The translations under genes were made by a program, and so were the position numbers. From NCBI GenBank assembly GCA_963662175.1, contig OY759215.1, forward strand, positions 13,877,079 to 13,941,078: DNA of 64,000 nucleotides, given 5' to 3'. Positions 11,695 through 63,066 of the stretch are shown one piece after another (position 1 is the first letter of the stretch; every line of letters starts with the position of its first letter). Below the pieces are notes generated by a model. It was given only the letters and a program-made list of their open reading frames with translations, was not told the DNA's origin and did no database searches. This DNA comes from Aradus depressus. Its lineage: Eukaryota > Arthropoda > Insecta > Hemiptera > Aradidae.

Positions 11695-12227
11695 GGGGAA
11701 GTTCCGAGCGCCACCGACCTGCTCATATTTTCATTTTTTTATAAAGCTGATTATCAGTAAGACTAACATGCATGAACATTGAATAAGACTAACAGACTTC
11801 CCAAAATAAGGTACATCGAACATCCTCATTTGTGAGTAATCATATAGTATATGTGAGTAATCACAGAATAGGGTGTGAGGTTACCTTGGTCTCTATAAAA
11901 AAAAAATAAGAGGTATAAAAAATGTGTATAGGCTTACGTGTATAATGTGTATTGTTATTGTGTTGTGAAAGATTGTGCGTTGTAGGGCACAAGGGTAGAC
12001 TATATATCACGTGACTACTGCCTTTTCCTTGACCCACTTCTAAAATCCCCCCACGTGTACGGGAGGAATTTCTCCATTTATATCTTCTGTTTCGCGTCAT
12101 CAAAGGCCAATTTTCGGAAAGTCAGTGTTAGCTTAAAGGTGTCAGTCTTTTTTGAGTGCTTTTGTACTAGACACTATTCTGAATTGCTCTGCAAACAATT
12201 ATTCAAGTTCCCCATTCTATATATAGG
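11695..12227. other. Non-coding stretch
   Basis: Nothing recognisable between the Harbinger derivative and the next SINE. Confidence 0.55.
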
Positions 12228-12475
12228 CATGTTAGCCTACTGAGTTCAAGATCGCGGGTTTGAAACCCTGTCGTGGCTCTTAGGTTTATATCTGGTACGT
12301 GAAAAAACTCTGAGCATGCCGTCCTTCGGATGGGACGCTAAACAATGGTCCCGAGCCTGTGCAATGTCAGATACTTGTTAAAGACCCCTATCCTTGGTGA
12401 ATAAACCTGCGTAGGCAAAATTTAGGTCTTCCACACTAGAGTCGGGCTCATGTCCACCAGAGTCCGAAAGAGCTT
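12228..12475 (+). repeat. tRNA-derived SINE copy, nearly full length
   Basis: Head with B box (GATCGCGGGTTTGAAACCC), body with GTCCTTCGGATGGGACG and GGTCCCGAGCCTGTGCAATG, tail region with CTCATGTCCACCAGAGT. The A box is weak and the 3' end is cut. Confidence 0.9.
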
Positions 12476-13330
12476 TATATGTGTAAAAAAGTGGCTACGG
12501 TGGCGTAAGGATTTCGAAAACGACGTGCAGCGGCATCTTTCTATTTCATTGAATCTTTAAAGTGTTATAATTCTACATTTAAATTTGTTAGGTTGACATA
12601 TTCTTCTTCTGATTTTTAATAAACCTTTAGGGAATATCTAAATACAAACTGGAAAGCTATTCTTTAAAAGTTTTCACCATCCAGGAACAAAATGACCGTA
12701 TCAAAATTGGCAAAAAAAACTTTTCAATTATAATTTTTTATGACTAAAGTGAATAATTTTCATTAAAAACAAGAATGATGCACATCTTATTGGAGCATGT
12801 ATTCAAATTGCATCCAGTTTTGCTGAATAAATATGCATCCTGAATAGAACATTGTTGTTGCCTCTTATTTGTTGATGTGGGATTCCTTGGATTATTTGTA
12901 TTATTCTTCCTTCCTAAACTTCCACATCAGTGCATCATCAAAGTTCAGTTACCGGTGCAATGCTTCAATGTTAGAGTTCATGAAGGACTTGAAGATTATT
13001 GCACTACTTTTACATGCGATAGTTTGAAGTGTTTACTTTGGATGATTTGCGGAATGGGAAAGTAGACAAAACGAAGGACAGACACTCGAAAGGAAACAAT
13101 AGGGTTTCTTGGTTTACTTATAAATCTCTAAAAAATAAAAAAAATAATCATGGTTGAAGAGTGAGTATAAACATTTTGAAAAAATTAGGAAACCAAATGG
13201 ATTTCAGGATAAGACTCCCATGACAGCTTGTTCGTGTTGTATATTATGTTATCAGAAAGGCTCTAATGTATTTGATATCTCGTTTTGTGTAAATAGTATC
13301 TTTAATATCTCATATTCATAGTTATTTTTA
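12476..13330. other. AT-rich non-coding stretch before the Tc1 element
   Basis: No gene or element recognised. Confidence 0.55.
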
Positions 13331-13332
13331 TA

Positions 13333-14829
13333 CACTGATGGACAAAATTACCGCACCACTCAATTTTATTAGTTTAAAATCGAATCAGTTATCTTTCTCT
13401 ATTATTAAAATTAATTATAGGTATTAAGGAGTTCTAGTAGTAAACATAGACTGTAAATAAAGCATTGTTTACTCTTCAGTAATTCCTTTTTAACAAACAA
13501 TACCATTTTGCCTATCAATTGCATTACTTCCAAAAATCCATTTTCGATTGTTCCGTTTCATTAGTTGGTTTCATTAGGTTAAATTTAAAATTTTAAACAA
13601 TTTCAATCTCTTTTAATGGCTTTAAGTGAGCAAAATTGTGTTAGGACCATAACTTTATTGGAGGAAGGGAACAGCCAGCGTGAAGTCGCTAGGAGACTTG
13701 GTGTACATCACACGACCATTGGCAGGGTTCAGCGGCGCTTTTTGGAAACAGGGCTTTATACCAGAAGACCGGGGCAGGGTCGACCAAGATCTACAAACGA
13801 CAGAGACGATAGATACATTCGTCATCAGGCTTTGCGGAACCGCAGTGTAACTGGAAATGAGATCAGCAATCTCATAAGGCAAGTTCGAAATGTTTCCATT
13901 TCCAGTAGGACTGTGAGAAGAAGGCTTAACGAAAATATCCTTAGAGCCCGACACCCTGCCCGTGGACCTCTTCTCACCACAGCTCACAAAAATGCCAGGC
14001 TTCAATTTGCACGAGAACATGTGAATTGGACATTGAACGATTGGGGGAGAGTTCTTTTTACAGATGAGGTTAGAGTAGGCCTCAAATCTTCAGATGGTCG
14101 TAATTTTACATGGAGACGCCCAGGGGAAAGGTACGCGCCATGTTGTATGGTTCCCCAGGTGGCATTTCATGGAGGCTCGTTGATGTTCTGGGGTGGCATT
14201 TCCTTTGATGCTCGTACCGAGTTGGTTGTTGTGCGGGGAAGGTCTCTAACATCACAAAGGTACTTAGAAGAGATAATTGAAGAACATGTATTGCCATTTG
14301 CGCCCTATATTGGTGAAAGATGCATGCTGATGCATGATAATGCCAAGCCACATAGGGCACGTATTGTGGATGACTACCTCAATGAGGTGGGGATTGAGCG
14401 CTTAGCATGGCCACCAAGGAGTCCAGACTTAAATCCGATTGAACATGTTTGGGACCAACTGAAGCGACGTGTACGAAGGAGAAACCCAGGTCCTAGCACC
14501 CTTGAAGAGTTGGAAAGAGCAGTTTTGGAAGAATGGGACAATATTCCCCAGGACTTTATTCAAAATCTGTTTCAATCAATGGAAAGGCGTTTAACGGACG
14601 TTATTCGGGCCAGAGGTGGGAATACTCGGTATTGAAAAAAAGAAAAGCAATTTTTTTACGGTTTTTAATTCTTGAAGTTTAGCATTTTTTTTTCGTTTAA
14701 TCAAAGATTTATTTATTTTTTTTCAAATGACTTATTATTTCAATCAGAAATATTTGTGAGGTTCAAAATATGATTACACAAAAATAAATTACAAATTTTA
14801 AGGTGGTGCGGTAATTTTGTCCATCAGTG
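13333..14829 (+). mobile_element. Complete Tc1-type transposon, 1497 bp
   Basis: Perfect 27-bp terminal inverted repeats (CACTGATGGACAAAATTACC...) at 13333-13359 and 14803-14829, flanked on both sides by TA (13331-13332 and 14830-14831), the standard Tc1/mariner target-site duplication. It holds one intact transposase gene. Perfect ends and an open frame indicate a recent insertion. Confidence 0.95.
13616..14635 (+). CDS. Tc1-family transposase, DD34E, apparently intact
   Basis: 339-residue cut-and-paste transposase. N-terminal helix-turn-helix (QREVARRLGVHHTTIGRVQR, about residues 22-41), GRPR motif (about 55-58), second DNA-binding region, then the catalytic core: D in LFTDEVR, D in MHDNAKPH, and E in NPIEHVWDQ. 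I count 34 residues between the second D and the E, so DD34E, the Tc1 signature. The length is typical (about 340) and there is no stop or frameshift. It sits between matching inverted ends. Confidence 0.95.
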   Translation: MALSEQNCVRTITLLEEGNSQREVARRLGVHHTTIGRVQRRFLETGLYTRRPGQGRPRSTNDRDDRYIRHQALRNRSVTGNEISNLIRQVRNVSISSRTVRRRLNENILRARHPARGPLLTTAHKNARLQFAREHVNWTLNDWGRVLFTDEVRVGLKSSDGRNFTWRRPGERYAPCCMVPQVAFHGGSLMFWGGISFDARTELVVVRGRSLTSQRYLEEIIEEHVLPFAPYIGERCMLMHDNAKPHRARIVDDYLNEVGIERLAWPPRSPDLNPIEHVWDQLKRRVRRRNPGPSTLEELERAVLEEWDNIPQDFIQNLFQSMERRLTDVIRARGGNTRY

Positions 14830-14837
14830 TATAATAA

Positions 14838-15265
14838 AGCTGCCTGGCACCGACAAGAAAATTCCTTTACTTGGCGGTGAACTCCGTAACGATTCTCTGC
14901 CATTTCGCTTCTTCTCACGCCCATCTTGAAATCGTTCTCTCGACAACGCAAGCGGGGACTTCTCTGTAGTCCTCCTGGGTGAGCCTTCAATATCCTCCTG
15001 GAGACTCAGTCTTGCTCCATCCTCTGCAGATGTCTCAACTTTATTTCACGAAGGCCACCAGGATAGGGCTCTTATCCAGCACCCTCAGGTCTCTGTCGGA
15101 CCTTATCGTCCATTTTCCCCCCTCACGAATAGGGCCGTACATCTTCCTCTCATAGGTATTCGAACAAGATAAGGACCCAGGTTTCATTGGCATATGTGAC
15201 GACCTATCTTAGGAGTATCAACTATGTAGTTATTTTTATAAGAAGACGTTCTTGGTCCAATATTG
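14838..15265 (-). pseudogene. Second degraded copy of the RTE-like LINE 3' end
   Basis: Reverse strand shows G-V-R-R-S-E-M-A-E-N-R-Y, H-P-G-G-L-Q-R-S-P-R-L-R-C-R and further upstream blocks colinear with the copy at 6484-7362, with many indels. It starts within about 8 bp of the Tc1 right end. Confidence 0.75.
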
Positions 15266-16659
15266 CGACTTCCTTTCCTTTTATTTCCAGCCCTCCATCC
15301 TAAAGCTTCTATTCTGGAGATGCTAAACTGCACATCAGGACAGTTGTGCTGGCTTAGTCTCAATTTATAGTGGGAGGGGCTTTGACGCACAGCCTCCCTT
15401 CAACTCGATTATCAAGACCGAACCCTCCCTCCCTTTGCCACGTCACATCTCGATATAGCCTCAATATTGTCTGCTCTTCACTTAACTGCATCACTAACCC
15501 AATTTATTGTAGCCTTTACCAAAAAAAAAAATTTGCTTTTTCTACACTGTTTAGTCTATGCATATTTTTTTCATGTATATTTCTCCTCTCCGCAGCTCAA
15601 TTCGTTTCCGTGATTTACAAAAAATGTAGATATATATTTTTTAAACTATTTTTGTAGAAATGTATACGCTTTAATCAATTATAATTGTGATTTTATTTTA
15701 ATAGTGAAAGATTGCTCGGCCTTGCCATAACGGCTCATAACATGCGATGGCCGGATCAAAAATGAAAAGCTTTTTCTCACTCTCTCTCTCCTATTAATGT
15801 AAAAAAAACTTCTTTTTTTTCCGCGCCACTATCCTGAGATCCTGTGCTGTCCTGAACTCAGGCATATGATGTTTTTGAACTGTGCATGCCATGTGTTACT
15901 CAACACGTGTTAAAACGAATTGTGAAGCCGCCCTCTATAGTGGGGCTTTCCATGGAAAACCAAATGCACTTGGTGACTTTTTTCACGGGTCATTGGTGAA
16001 AACTCAATATCGAATTCCTGACCGAATACATAATTTCTTCTATTCTCTAGTACTAGTAATATTAGAAATAAATAAATAAATAATGGAGGTTCTCTGAAAA
16101 GGCTAATACTTCTGACAGCAAGTAGCAAAACTACTTTTATGATATCACTTTTTCAAAAAAAAGAAAATTAAGTTTGCTGCTAGGTTGTCATATTTATATA
16201 ATCCTCAGGTTAACTGAGGTTACTTAAGGCTAGAAATCTTCTAGTTGCAGAATGTTGAAATCGTGCCTTACGTCTCTATAATCGAACTTGTATTGATTTT
16301 TTTTATTTTAGCTGAAGTTTAAAAAAATGAGCATGATTTGGCAGTTTAGGGGCTATGTGAAGGAGTATATTTGAGTTGGTTTGGAATGCCTTGATAGTCT
16401 TAAACCAGTCCTCTTATTCCTTCCTCTCTTCGGGTAAAGAATATTAGAGAAGCGATGTGAAACTGTAGGGTCATGGAGACTAATACTTGGGAAAATCCTG
16501 TGTATTAGTGCGTACAATACAGAAATACAAATGTAATCTTGGGCATCTTGGTGGTTTATCTGTTTATTGACAACCTAGACTCTATATTTCATGTTGACAG
16601 GACCCTTCAGTTTTATTAGGGTCATAGTCTAGGCTCGTAAAAACCCTTCGGGCGGTCCT
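15266..16659. other. Non-coding stretch
   Basis: No gene or known element recognised. Short frames on both strands lack any motif. Confidence 0.5.
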
Positions 16660-17070
16660 CTTGATCAATACGAGGACAATTTTTGGATGTCCCATGTATG
16701 TCATTGACCGCCAGAGGGCCAGGTGGGCGCCTTGGTCCATGTTTATCCAGGCCGGCGGAGTGGCCGGGTGTGTTGCCTATGTTGGGGTGGGTGCCTATCG
16801 ACCGGGGTGCCGCGCTGTTGCCCTAGGCTAGGATTGGAGGCCCCCCTATTGATTGAGGGTAGTTGCGCAGCCGCCACGGCCGCCCCCCTGACGTCAGCGA
16901 GGTGGCTACTCAGAGTCTGCCTCCCGCCCCCGCGCCACCACCGGGTAGGATGCCAGCCCTCACGACAGTGTAGCCTTCTCGACAGACAGACTGACCCAAC
17001 CATCTGGGACCCAACTGCGTCTCCACAAACTTCAGTCTTCCCCTCCGTCATGTTTCTCAACGTCTCCAAT
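16660..17070. other. GC-rich island, function unknown
   Basis: About 400 bp of strongly GC-rich, CpG-containing sequence in an AT-rich setting. It holds a TGACGTCA palindrome (CRE-type site) near 16889-16896. Both strands are open for more than 100 codons (+16723-17073 and -16743-17069), but both translations are rich in Arg, Pro, Gly and Ser without recognisable motifs, as expected of GC-rich DNA. It could be a promoter or non-coding first exon of unc-104, 5.7 kb upstream of the ATG, or the 5' part of a retrotransposon. Confidence 0.4.
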
Positions 17071-18965
17071 TGAACCTGGTTTCGTTGGACATTGAAGCTT
17101 ATTTGCAGGTTAGTGCGGAAAAAAACTCCAAGATCTTGTTATTTTTCGTGCACACCGAAAAATCCAAACAGAAGTTTAAAAAATATTAATATTCTTGTAT
17201 ATATATATATAAAACATATTTTTTTCTTCTAATGTATATTTCTAGTAACGATGGTTTATTCTTATATTTCGATTTCAGCAGTATGTCTTACCATGTTTTT
17301 ATTTTTTATATTTTATCTGTTCTTGTTCAATCCCAAATACGGTAAAGTGTAATACAACATTCTAAGTAGATAACCATAATCCATATTGTATATTTGTTAT
17401 TAATTTGGGCATTGTTCCATGTATTATTTATTGTTCAAACAATTACAATAATGTTCTACTCAACAAATGTATTAGAAAGTAACTTTTAATGAAACATTAA
17501 ACCTTATTATTGCGTAATGTCTGTTTGTGGTCGTATCCCTGTAGCCCTCTCTACCTGTACAGTTCAAAAGGAAATAAAGATCAATAACAATAGTCAAAGT
17601 TATGAATGAAGAGCCCATGCATTCCCTGGTTCTTGTCAGCTTCATATTCTCTAGTTTTTTTTGACTACTTAACAATAGATATCTTAGGTACGATCTAGTA
17701 TAATAAAAATAAAGTCTATTAGAAAACTAGGATCCTGCTCTTCTATTCTTAGTCTTTAAACAATTATATTCAATTTTTTTTCTCTAATATTTCTGTTGAC
17801 TAACAAATAATATTTAAAAATATCCTTTAACTTTCCAGAAAAATAAAAAGAAGAATATCAGATGATGTACTCTATATATACATCATGGTTTATGAAGCCT
17901 TAAATGTTTGTTTTTTTCAAGATTAGATAGTTTTATTATTATTTTTTTTTCATGGCAAAAATCCTTTTTTTTTCATAATTTATTGAACTTTTCTGTGTCT
18001 TTTCTAACGATTCCTAATCATGTTTTCCCCCTTTATTATTTTGAATCTTTAACAGCATATTCATGTTTCGGGAGGGGGAATGAAAGGGTAATTGTCACTT
18101 AATTGCAGGGAAAGTTAATGAAATTTTATGTTCATATGATCTAGTATTTATGAAGTATTTGATTAGGTTCCATATTGTTCATTCTGTTGACTCCATTTTC
18201 TTGAAGGAAGTTTTATTGAAGCTATTTGAATGGGTATTACTTTTTCTTACATAAAATAAGTAGAATATTCGCAAAATATGAGCTTTTATGTTGAGATAAA
18301 ATGGAAAAATATGTTATTATTTTTATCTCTCTTGTGGTCTCTGGTGATATGATTTTTCTGTATATTCTAAAAGTCCTCAAATATTAAAACAGTGAAATAT
18401 TTCGTTTTTATGCGACCGTTAGTAGGTTTTAGTTTCGTATTTGCTGTTATGTAGGAAGCTTATATTGAGCCGCTGGTTTATGTGTCAATAAATTGATTAC
18501 TTTCTGCGTTCATCTTAAATAAGTTATTAATATCCTGTTTTCTCTTCCTTGAAATCTGACTTTTTAGTTTTAACTTATGACATTTTCTCTCTTCTAACGT
18601 TTGTTACCATCAACTTATGCTTCGGCAATCACGATCGATGTATGGTCCTTTTTTCTTCAACGATATACTGGGATTCAATCCATTTTATCGAAACTGAAAA
18701 CATTGAATGAGGTTTAGTTGGGCATACGCAGTATTGATGGTGCTTACTGGGGCGGTTCTTGTACCCATATTATCCAAAGACTACTATCTACCTTTTTAGT
18801 AAGGGCAGGACTTTTTTGAATTTTATTTTTTCTGTTAGGTGTTGGGTTTTCATCTAAAGTGTATTTCATGTTTATTCAAAAAGTCCAGATTCAGACTCTT
18901 ATAACACGGATATTTAACGGCACGAGACTTTCAGAACAACCTCTGCCAATCTTCTATCCAAATTC
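17071..18965. other. AT-rich non-coding stretch
   Basis: Nothing supportable seen. Confidence 0.55.
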
Positions 18966-18971
18966 GATATT

Positions 18972-19075
18972 GAAACGTTGACACTAGGCCAGTGGTTCTC
19001 AAACATTTTTGGTTCAGTCCCCCGTTTGGAGTACCTCTAGACCCTACGCCTCCCCGGACCCGAAACATACCTACA
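18972..19075 (+). mobile_element. Possible hAT terminal fragment
   Basis: CCAGTGGTTCTCAAACATTT at 18979-18998 followed by CAGTCCCCC resembles the CAGTGGTTCTCAAAC ends of hAT transposons. I found no partner end nearby, so it is a remnant at most. Confidence 0.4.
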
Positions 19076-20869
19076 TACAATGTTAATGGAAATCGAGGTT
19101 CTGTCGTGTGAAAGAAAATGCAAAATTTGGCCAACGTTTCGAAAACTATTTATTTTCTTCTTCAGGGCCTTATAATGACTTGAGTGGATGTGTGTGGTGA
19201 CGGTGTTGTGAGTTTGTGTCCAGTGTAGTATATCTACATACATTTTGAAGGATCAATATATGTAGCACAAATACTCTTCTTGTGTGTCATTACAGATTTA
19301 TATTGTAGCAATGCTAAAAGTGACTAAATATTTATCATTATAAAACCGTTTCTTAGACTCGGATTTGGACATTTTAATTTAAAACACAGAGATCCAGGAG
19401 GGATCAAATCTTCAAATCTAGTTCGTTTCCTGGAGGGATATATTTAGTACAGTATTAAATTAAATGTTGTTAAATTTTAAAATTTGGTTCAGTTGGCCTA
19501 AATCTGTTAGCTGTTTTTTCCACTGATTTTTCCAAATGTATAGTTTTACTGTATTTTTTATACCATTTATTGTTTATCTTCATATCTTATTTTGACCATA
19601 TTTATGCTAACTCCTGTTTGGTTTTGAAGAATTAAGTTCACTAGATAGTTCGATAAGAAGCGAAACTATACTCTTATAATATCTGACCAATAGAGTGAAA
19701 ATACTGACATGAGTTGCGGTTTTTTGGAATAGTCTTCTAAAAAACATGCATTTTTTCAATGGAATCCGATCAGTGCACAAAATCTGATGTCTTCAGAATT
19801 CAATCTACCCGTTGAAACGGTAGAATGAAAATTCGTAGAAGAATCGGGGAGACCCGCTATATATATATCCTTGTGTAAGAAAGAGACATATTTCGAAAGA
19901 TTTAGTAGACAGTTTGAAGGATGTAGGCGCTGTAGTCGACCCAAAACAGCCTACCCAGCATCCTTTTATATTTCAAGAGGAACTTCGACCCTTTTTGTTC
20001 AAATTTGTTTGAAGAGTGCTCTCCTGTCTTGGAATTGTAAGAGAAAGTTCAGAGAGAGATGCTTTATTGCATAATGCAACATCTCTCCATTCAGAAACTT
20101 ATATTTATTCACAAAAAAATGTTCTAACCAGGATATGCTAATAGTATATATATATTTTTTTTTTCAAAATAATATTGAATTTTCTATTTGCTTCGAACCT
20201 TGAACCCAGCCTTGAATCGTATTGAGCATATCTGAGACAGACTTTGAAGGAAATTAAAGACGGAACTCCCGCCCTTTTAATGATGTTTGAGCTTTATTGA
20301 AACTATGGACGGCAGGTTCATCAATAGCTCGTTAAGAACATTGAAGGGTGCCATTTCTGGGGGAAAAACAATATTCGTTTGCTTTGAAAAATCTTTGTGA
20401 ATAAAGAAAAATGTATACACGCTTTTGATGGTTCTCTTATAAATCAATAATTTATATAATCTCTTATTGATTGTAGGGTTACATGTTTTGTGCCCTCGTT
20501 ATCCAAAGTCTAATGGCCCACTTGTCCCTGCTATCCTTTCTTTTTTATTGATGATGTGTAGATATTTTTTTGTTTCCTTGTTCTGAATTGAAGAACGCCT
20601 TGGCGAAGATTCTCCGTGGAACGTTTGTAATCTCCGGACCAGTTACCTTTTTTGCAGATGACCTTACTCTCTGGTCACCAAAGACGGACAATCTGAGAAA
20701 TTACAAGAGACTATCATATTTTTTAAAAATTACATTACTATTTAAATGTTTTTTTCTTAAGAAAAGTAGTGGCCTTTATGGACATACATATTGACTGGAT
20801 TATGTCATAAGAAGAAATCCACATATCTGTATTCAAGGCAGAGAAAGATATTGTTTATATACTAGTCCC
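19076..20869. other. Non-coding stretch
   Basis: No gene, RNA or element recognised. Confidence 0.5.
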
Positions 20870-21050
20870 AATGTACGATGTCGGGTACTCGTTAAAGACC
20901 CCGACCCTAGGGAACTAAATAATAAAGGTAGGCAAAATTTAGGACTCTCGGAGTAGGGTCGGGCTCATGTTCACTAGAGTGAAGAAAGAGCGCTCAGGTA
21001 GTAGGCAATATGACCTCATAGTTAAAGCCCGGGCATGAATCATACTAACC
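20870..21050 (+). repeat. tRNA-derived SINE copy, 3' part
   Basis: Begins with GTACGATGTCGGGTACTCGT and ends GTTAAAGCCCGGGCATGAAT, matching the body and 3' end of the family. The head is missing. Confidence 0.88.
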
Positions 21051-21976
21051 ATACAATTTCATGTTGATACATCATTGTATACGCGTTATTAGTGTTTTTG
21101 ATTACGACCCCTCTTCGCTGGTCCTTCTCTTCCCTTTAACTGATTCGGCCGAAAATTCATTTAACTTATTTGGCACTGGATATAACATTTCTTGTCGACA
21201 TGCTCATTCTATCTTGTTCACAGACATTCAGGACATTTTTTCATTTATTTTTGAAATCACAAGTGTTCGGAGAAAACAGGAATTTCCGGTGAAAACTCAA
21301 CGTCTTCTGGTCTCCCCCTTCCCTTGAAACTGATTGAATGTATGTGTTTGTGTGTATTTGGCTGAAAATGTATGTGTCTCTTATTTGGTCCTATATCCAT
21401 ATAAAATTGTATGTCAATACAATCATTACATCGGTAGTCATTGGGGTTTTTATGTTAAGCACATAATTCAAGGGAGAGATATTGTTTCTATACTAGTTAG
21501 TATTATAAATTAATTTAAAAGAAGCTGCGATTGTCTTAAGGGGCATTTCAAAACAATGAGCCATAGATCAGGAAAAATGAAGATAGTGCTGTAGTTGGAA
21601 TGTGCCACTAAACAGAGATATGAGAATGTGACCCTGAGTAATGTGAAAAGAATGTGGGTATGAAGAATGTGAACCACACTTCAAGGAGCTTCGCCTTCTT
21701 GTGGTGGTTCATGCTATTATTTGAGAACTGCAGCCGTAGAATAACCCTATAACAAAATTGCTATTTTTATTATTTCACAATTTTATTTTTATCAACTTAA
21801 TTTCCATTTTGATGTTTGAGAAACATTTTTAAAGGAGTCAATCGAAAATTTGCGTCTTGAAAATGTCAAACTTCTTTTTTGATTGCCTATTCAACCAAAA
21901 TTGTATACCGTTTTCGACATTGCACTTTTGTCAGATTTAGTTATAAACTGTCAGTTTGCTGCTTGTGAACTATTCT
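21051..21976. other. Non-coding stretch
   Basis: No gene or element recognised. Confidence 0.5.
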
Positions 21977-22142
21977 ATTCTAACAAGAAAAGGTAATTTA
22001 TATATGATGACAAAATGGTTATTGATGACATGATAGTACTAACTAATAAAACTTAAACCAGGGGATTTTATCAATACTGTGATGTCATAGTAACCATTTT
22101 GTTGCAAAATATCATATATGAATTAATTTATCTTGTTAGAAT
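21977..22142. mobile_element. Hairpin MITE, 166 bp
   Basis: Inverted arms of about 60 bp. Left ATTCTAACAAG...CATATATGATG..ACAAAATGGTTA..GATGACAT pairs with the complement of the right arm ending CTTGTTAGAAT. The outer 11 bp match perfectly. No coding sequence. Confidence 0.75.
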
Positions 22143-22324
22143 TTAATAATTTTATCTTTAATTTTAGTTTTAGTTAAACCGCTATTACTAGACAGGGAAG
22201 AAAATATTTCAGTTCACACAAATTTCTAACTGTACAGCCAGGGGGATTTCCGACTAGAAACTCTAACCCACTTCCTTACCTGATGTATAAGAATAGTTCA
22301 CACTCAGCTAACTTAACTTATTAC

Positions 22325-22470
22325 TAAACCTGACGATGGTGTAATGCCAAAACCGGTAGTACATGCATACACATTTTATGGAATAGACAGTATTTCAAAA
22401 AAATAAGTTTTATTTATTTATTACAAGATTTCATTTATTACAATATGTCAGCGTTTGACAACTTGAAATC
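22325..22470 (+). repeat. Single diverged copy of the element that forms the 55-kb palindrome
   Basis: Shares CCTGACGATGGTGT, AAACCGGTAGT, GGAATAGACA(G/A)TATTTCAAAAAA and TTTTATTTATTTATTACAA with the arm at 55170-55285, in the same order. The conserved GAAA is changed to CAAA here. Confidence 0.75.
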
Positions 22471-22725
22471 AAGAAGAAATATTAAATTATGATATCAATA
22501 GCCGTTATGTTGTATATTGCTTTGGTACCGGCCGTTGTCCATCACACAACTCGAACAAGAAGCAGCCCATCAATAATGATCTGAACAATGTAGAAATTAT
22601 TCAATTTTTAAAAATATTTTTCAAATGTTAATATCCTATGTTCGAATTCTTAAATTCGAAACTTTTTATTTAATTCAATGTTATGTTACAAAAAAATTAT
22701 TTATTTTTATTGTTTCGTTTTTCAG

Positions 22726-22750
22726 AACAAATTAAAAAACTAAAGACAAA
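22726..22750 (+). other. unc-104: 5' UTR fragment of unc-104 preceding the ATG
   Basis: A pyrimidine-rich tract ending TTTTTCAG at 22718-22725 is a good splice acceptor just before the start codon, and the leader CTAAAGACAAAATG is a reasonable insect initiation context. This implies at least one non-coding exon upstream. I could not locate it. Confidence 0.6.

Positions 22751-63066
<40,316 letters not shown>

Noticed and set aside
16723..17073. Overlapping 116- and 108-residue frames on both strands
   Set aside because: Both are open because the island is GC-rich and stop-poor; neither has a recognisable motif or codon signal. I list the island, not the proteins.
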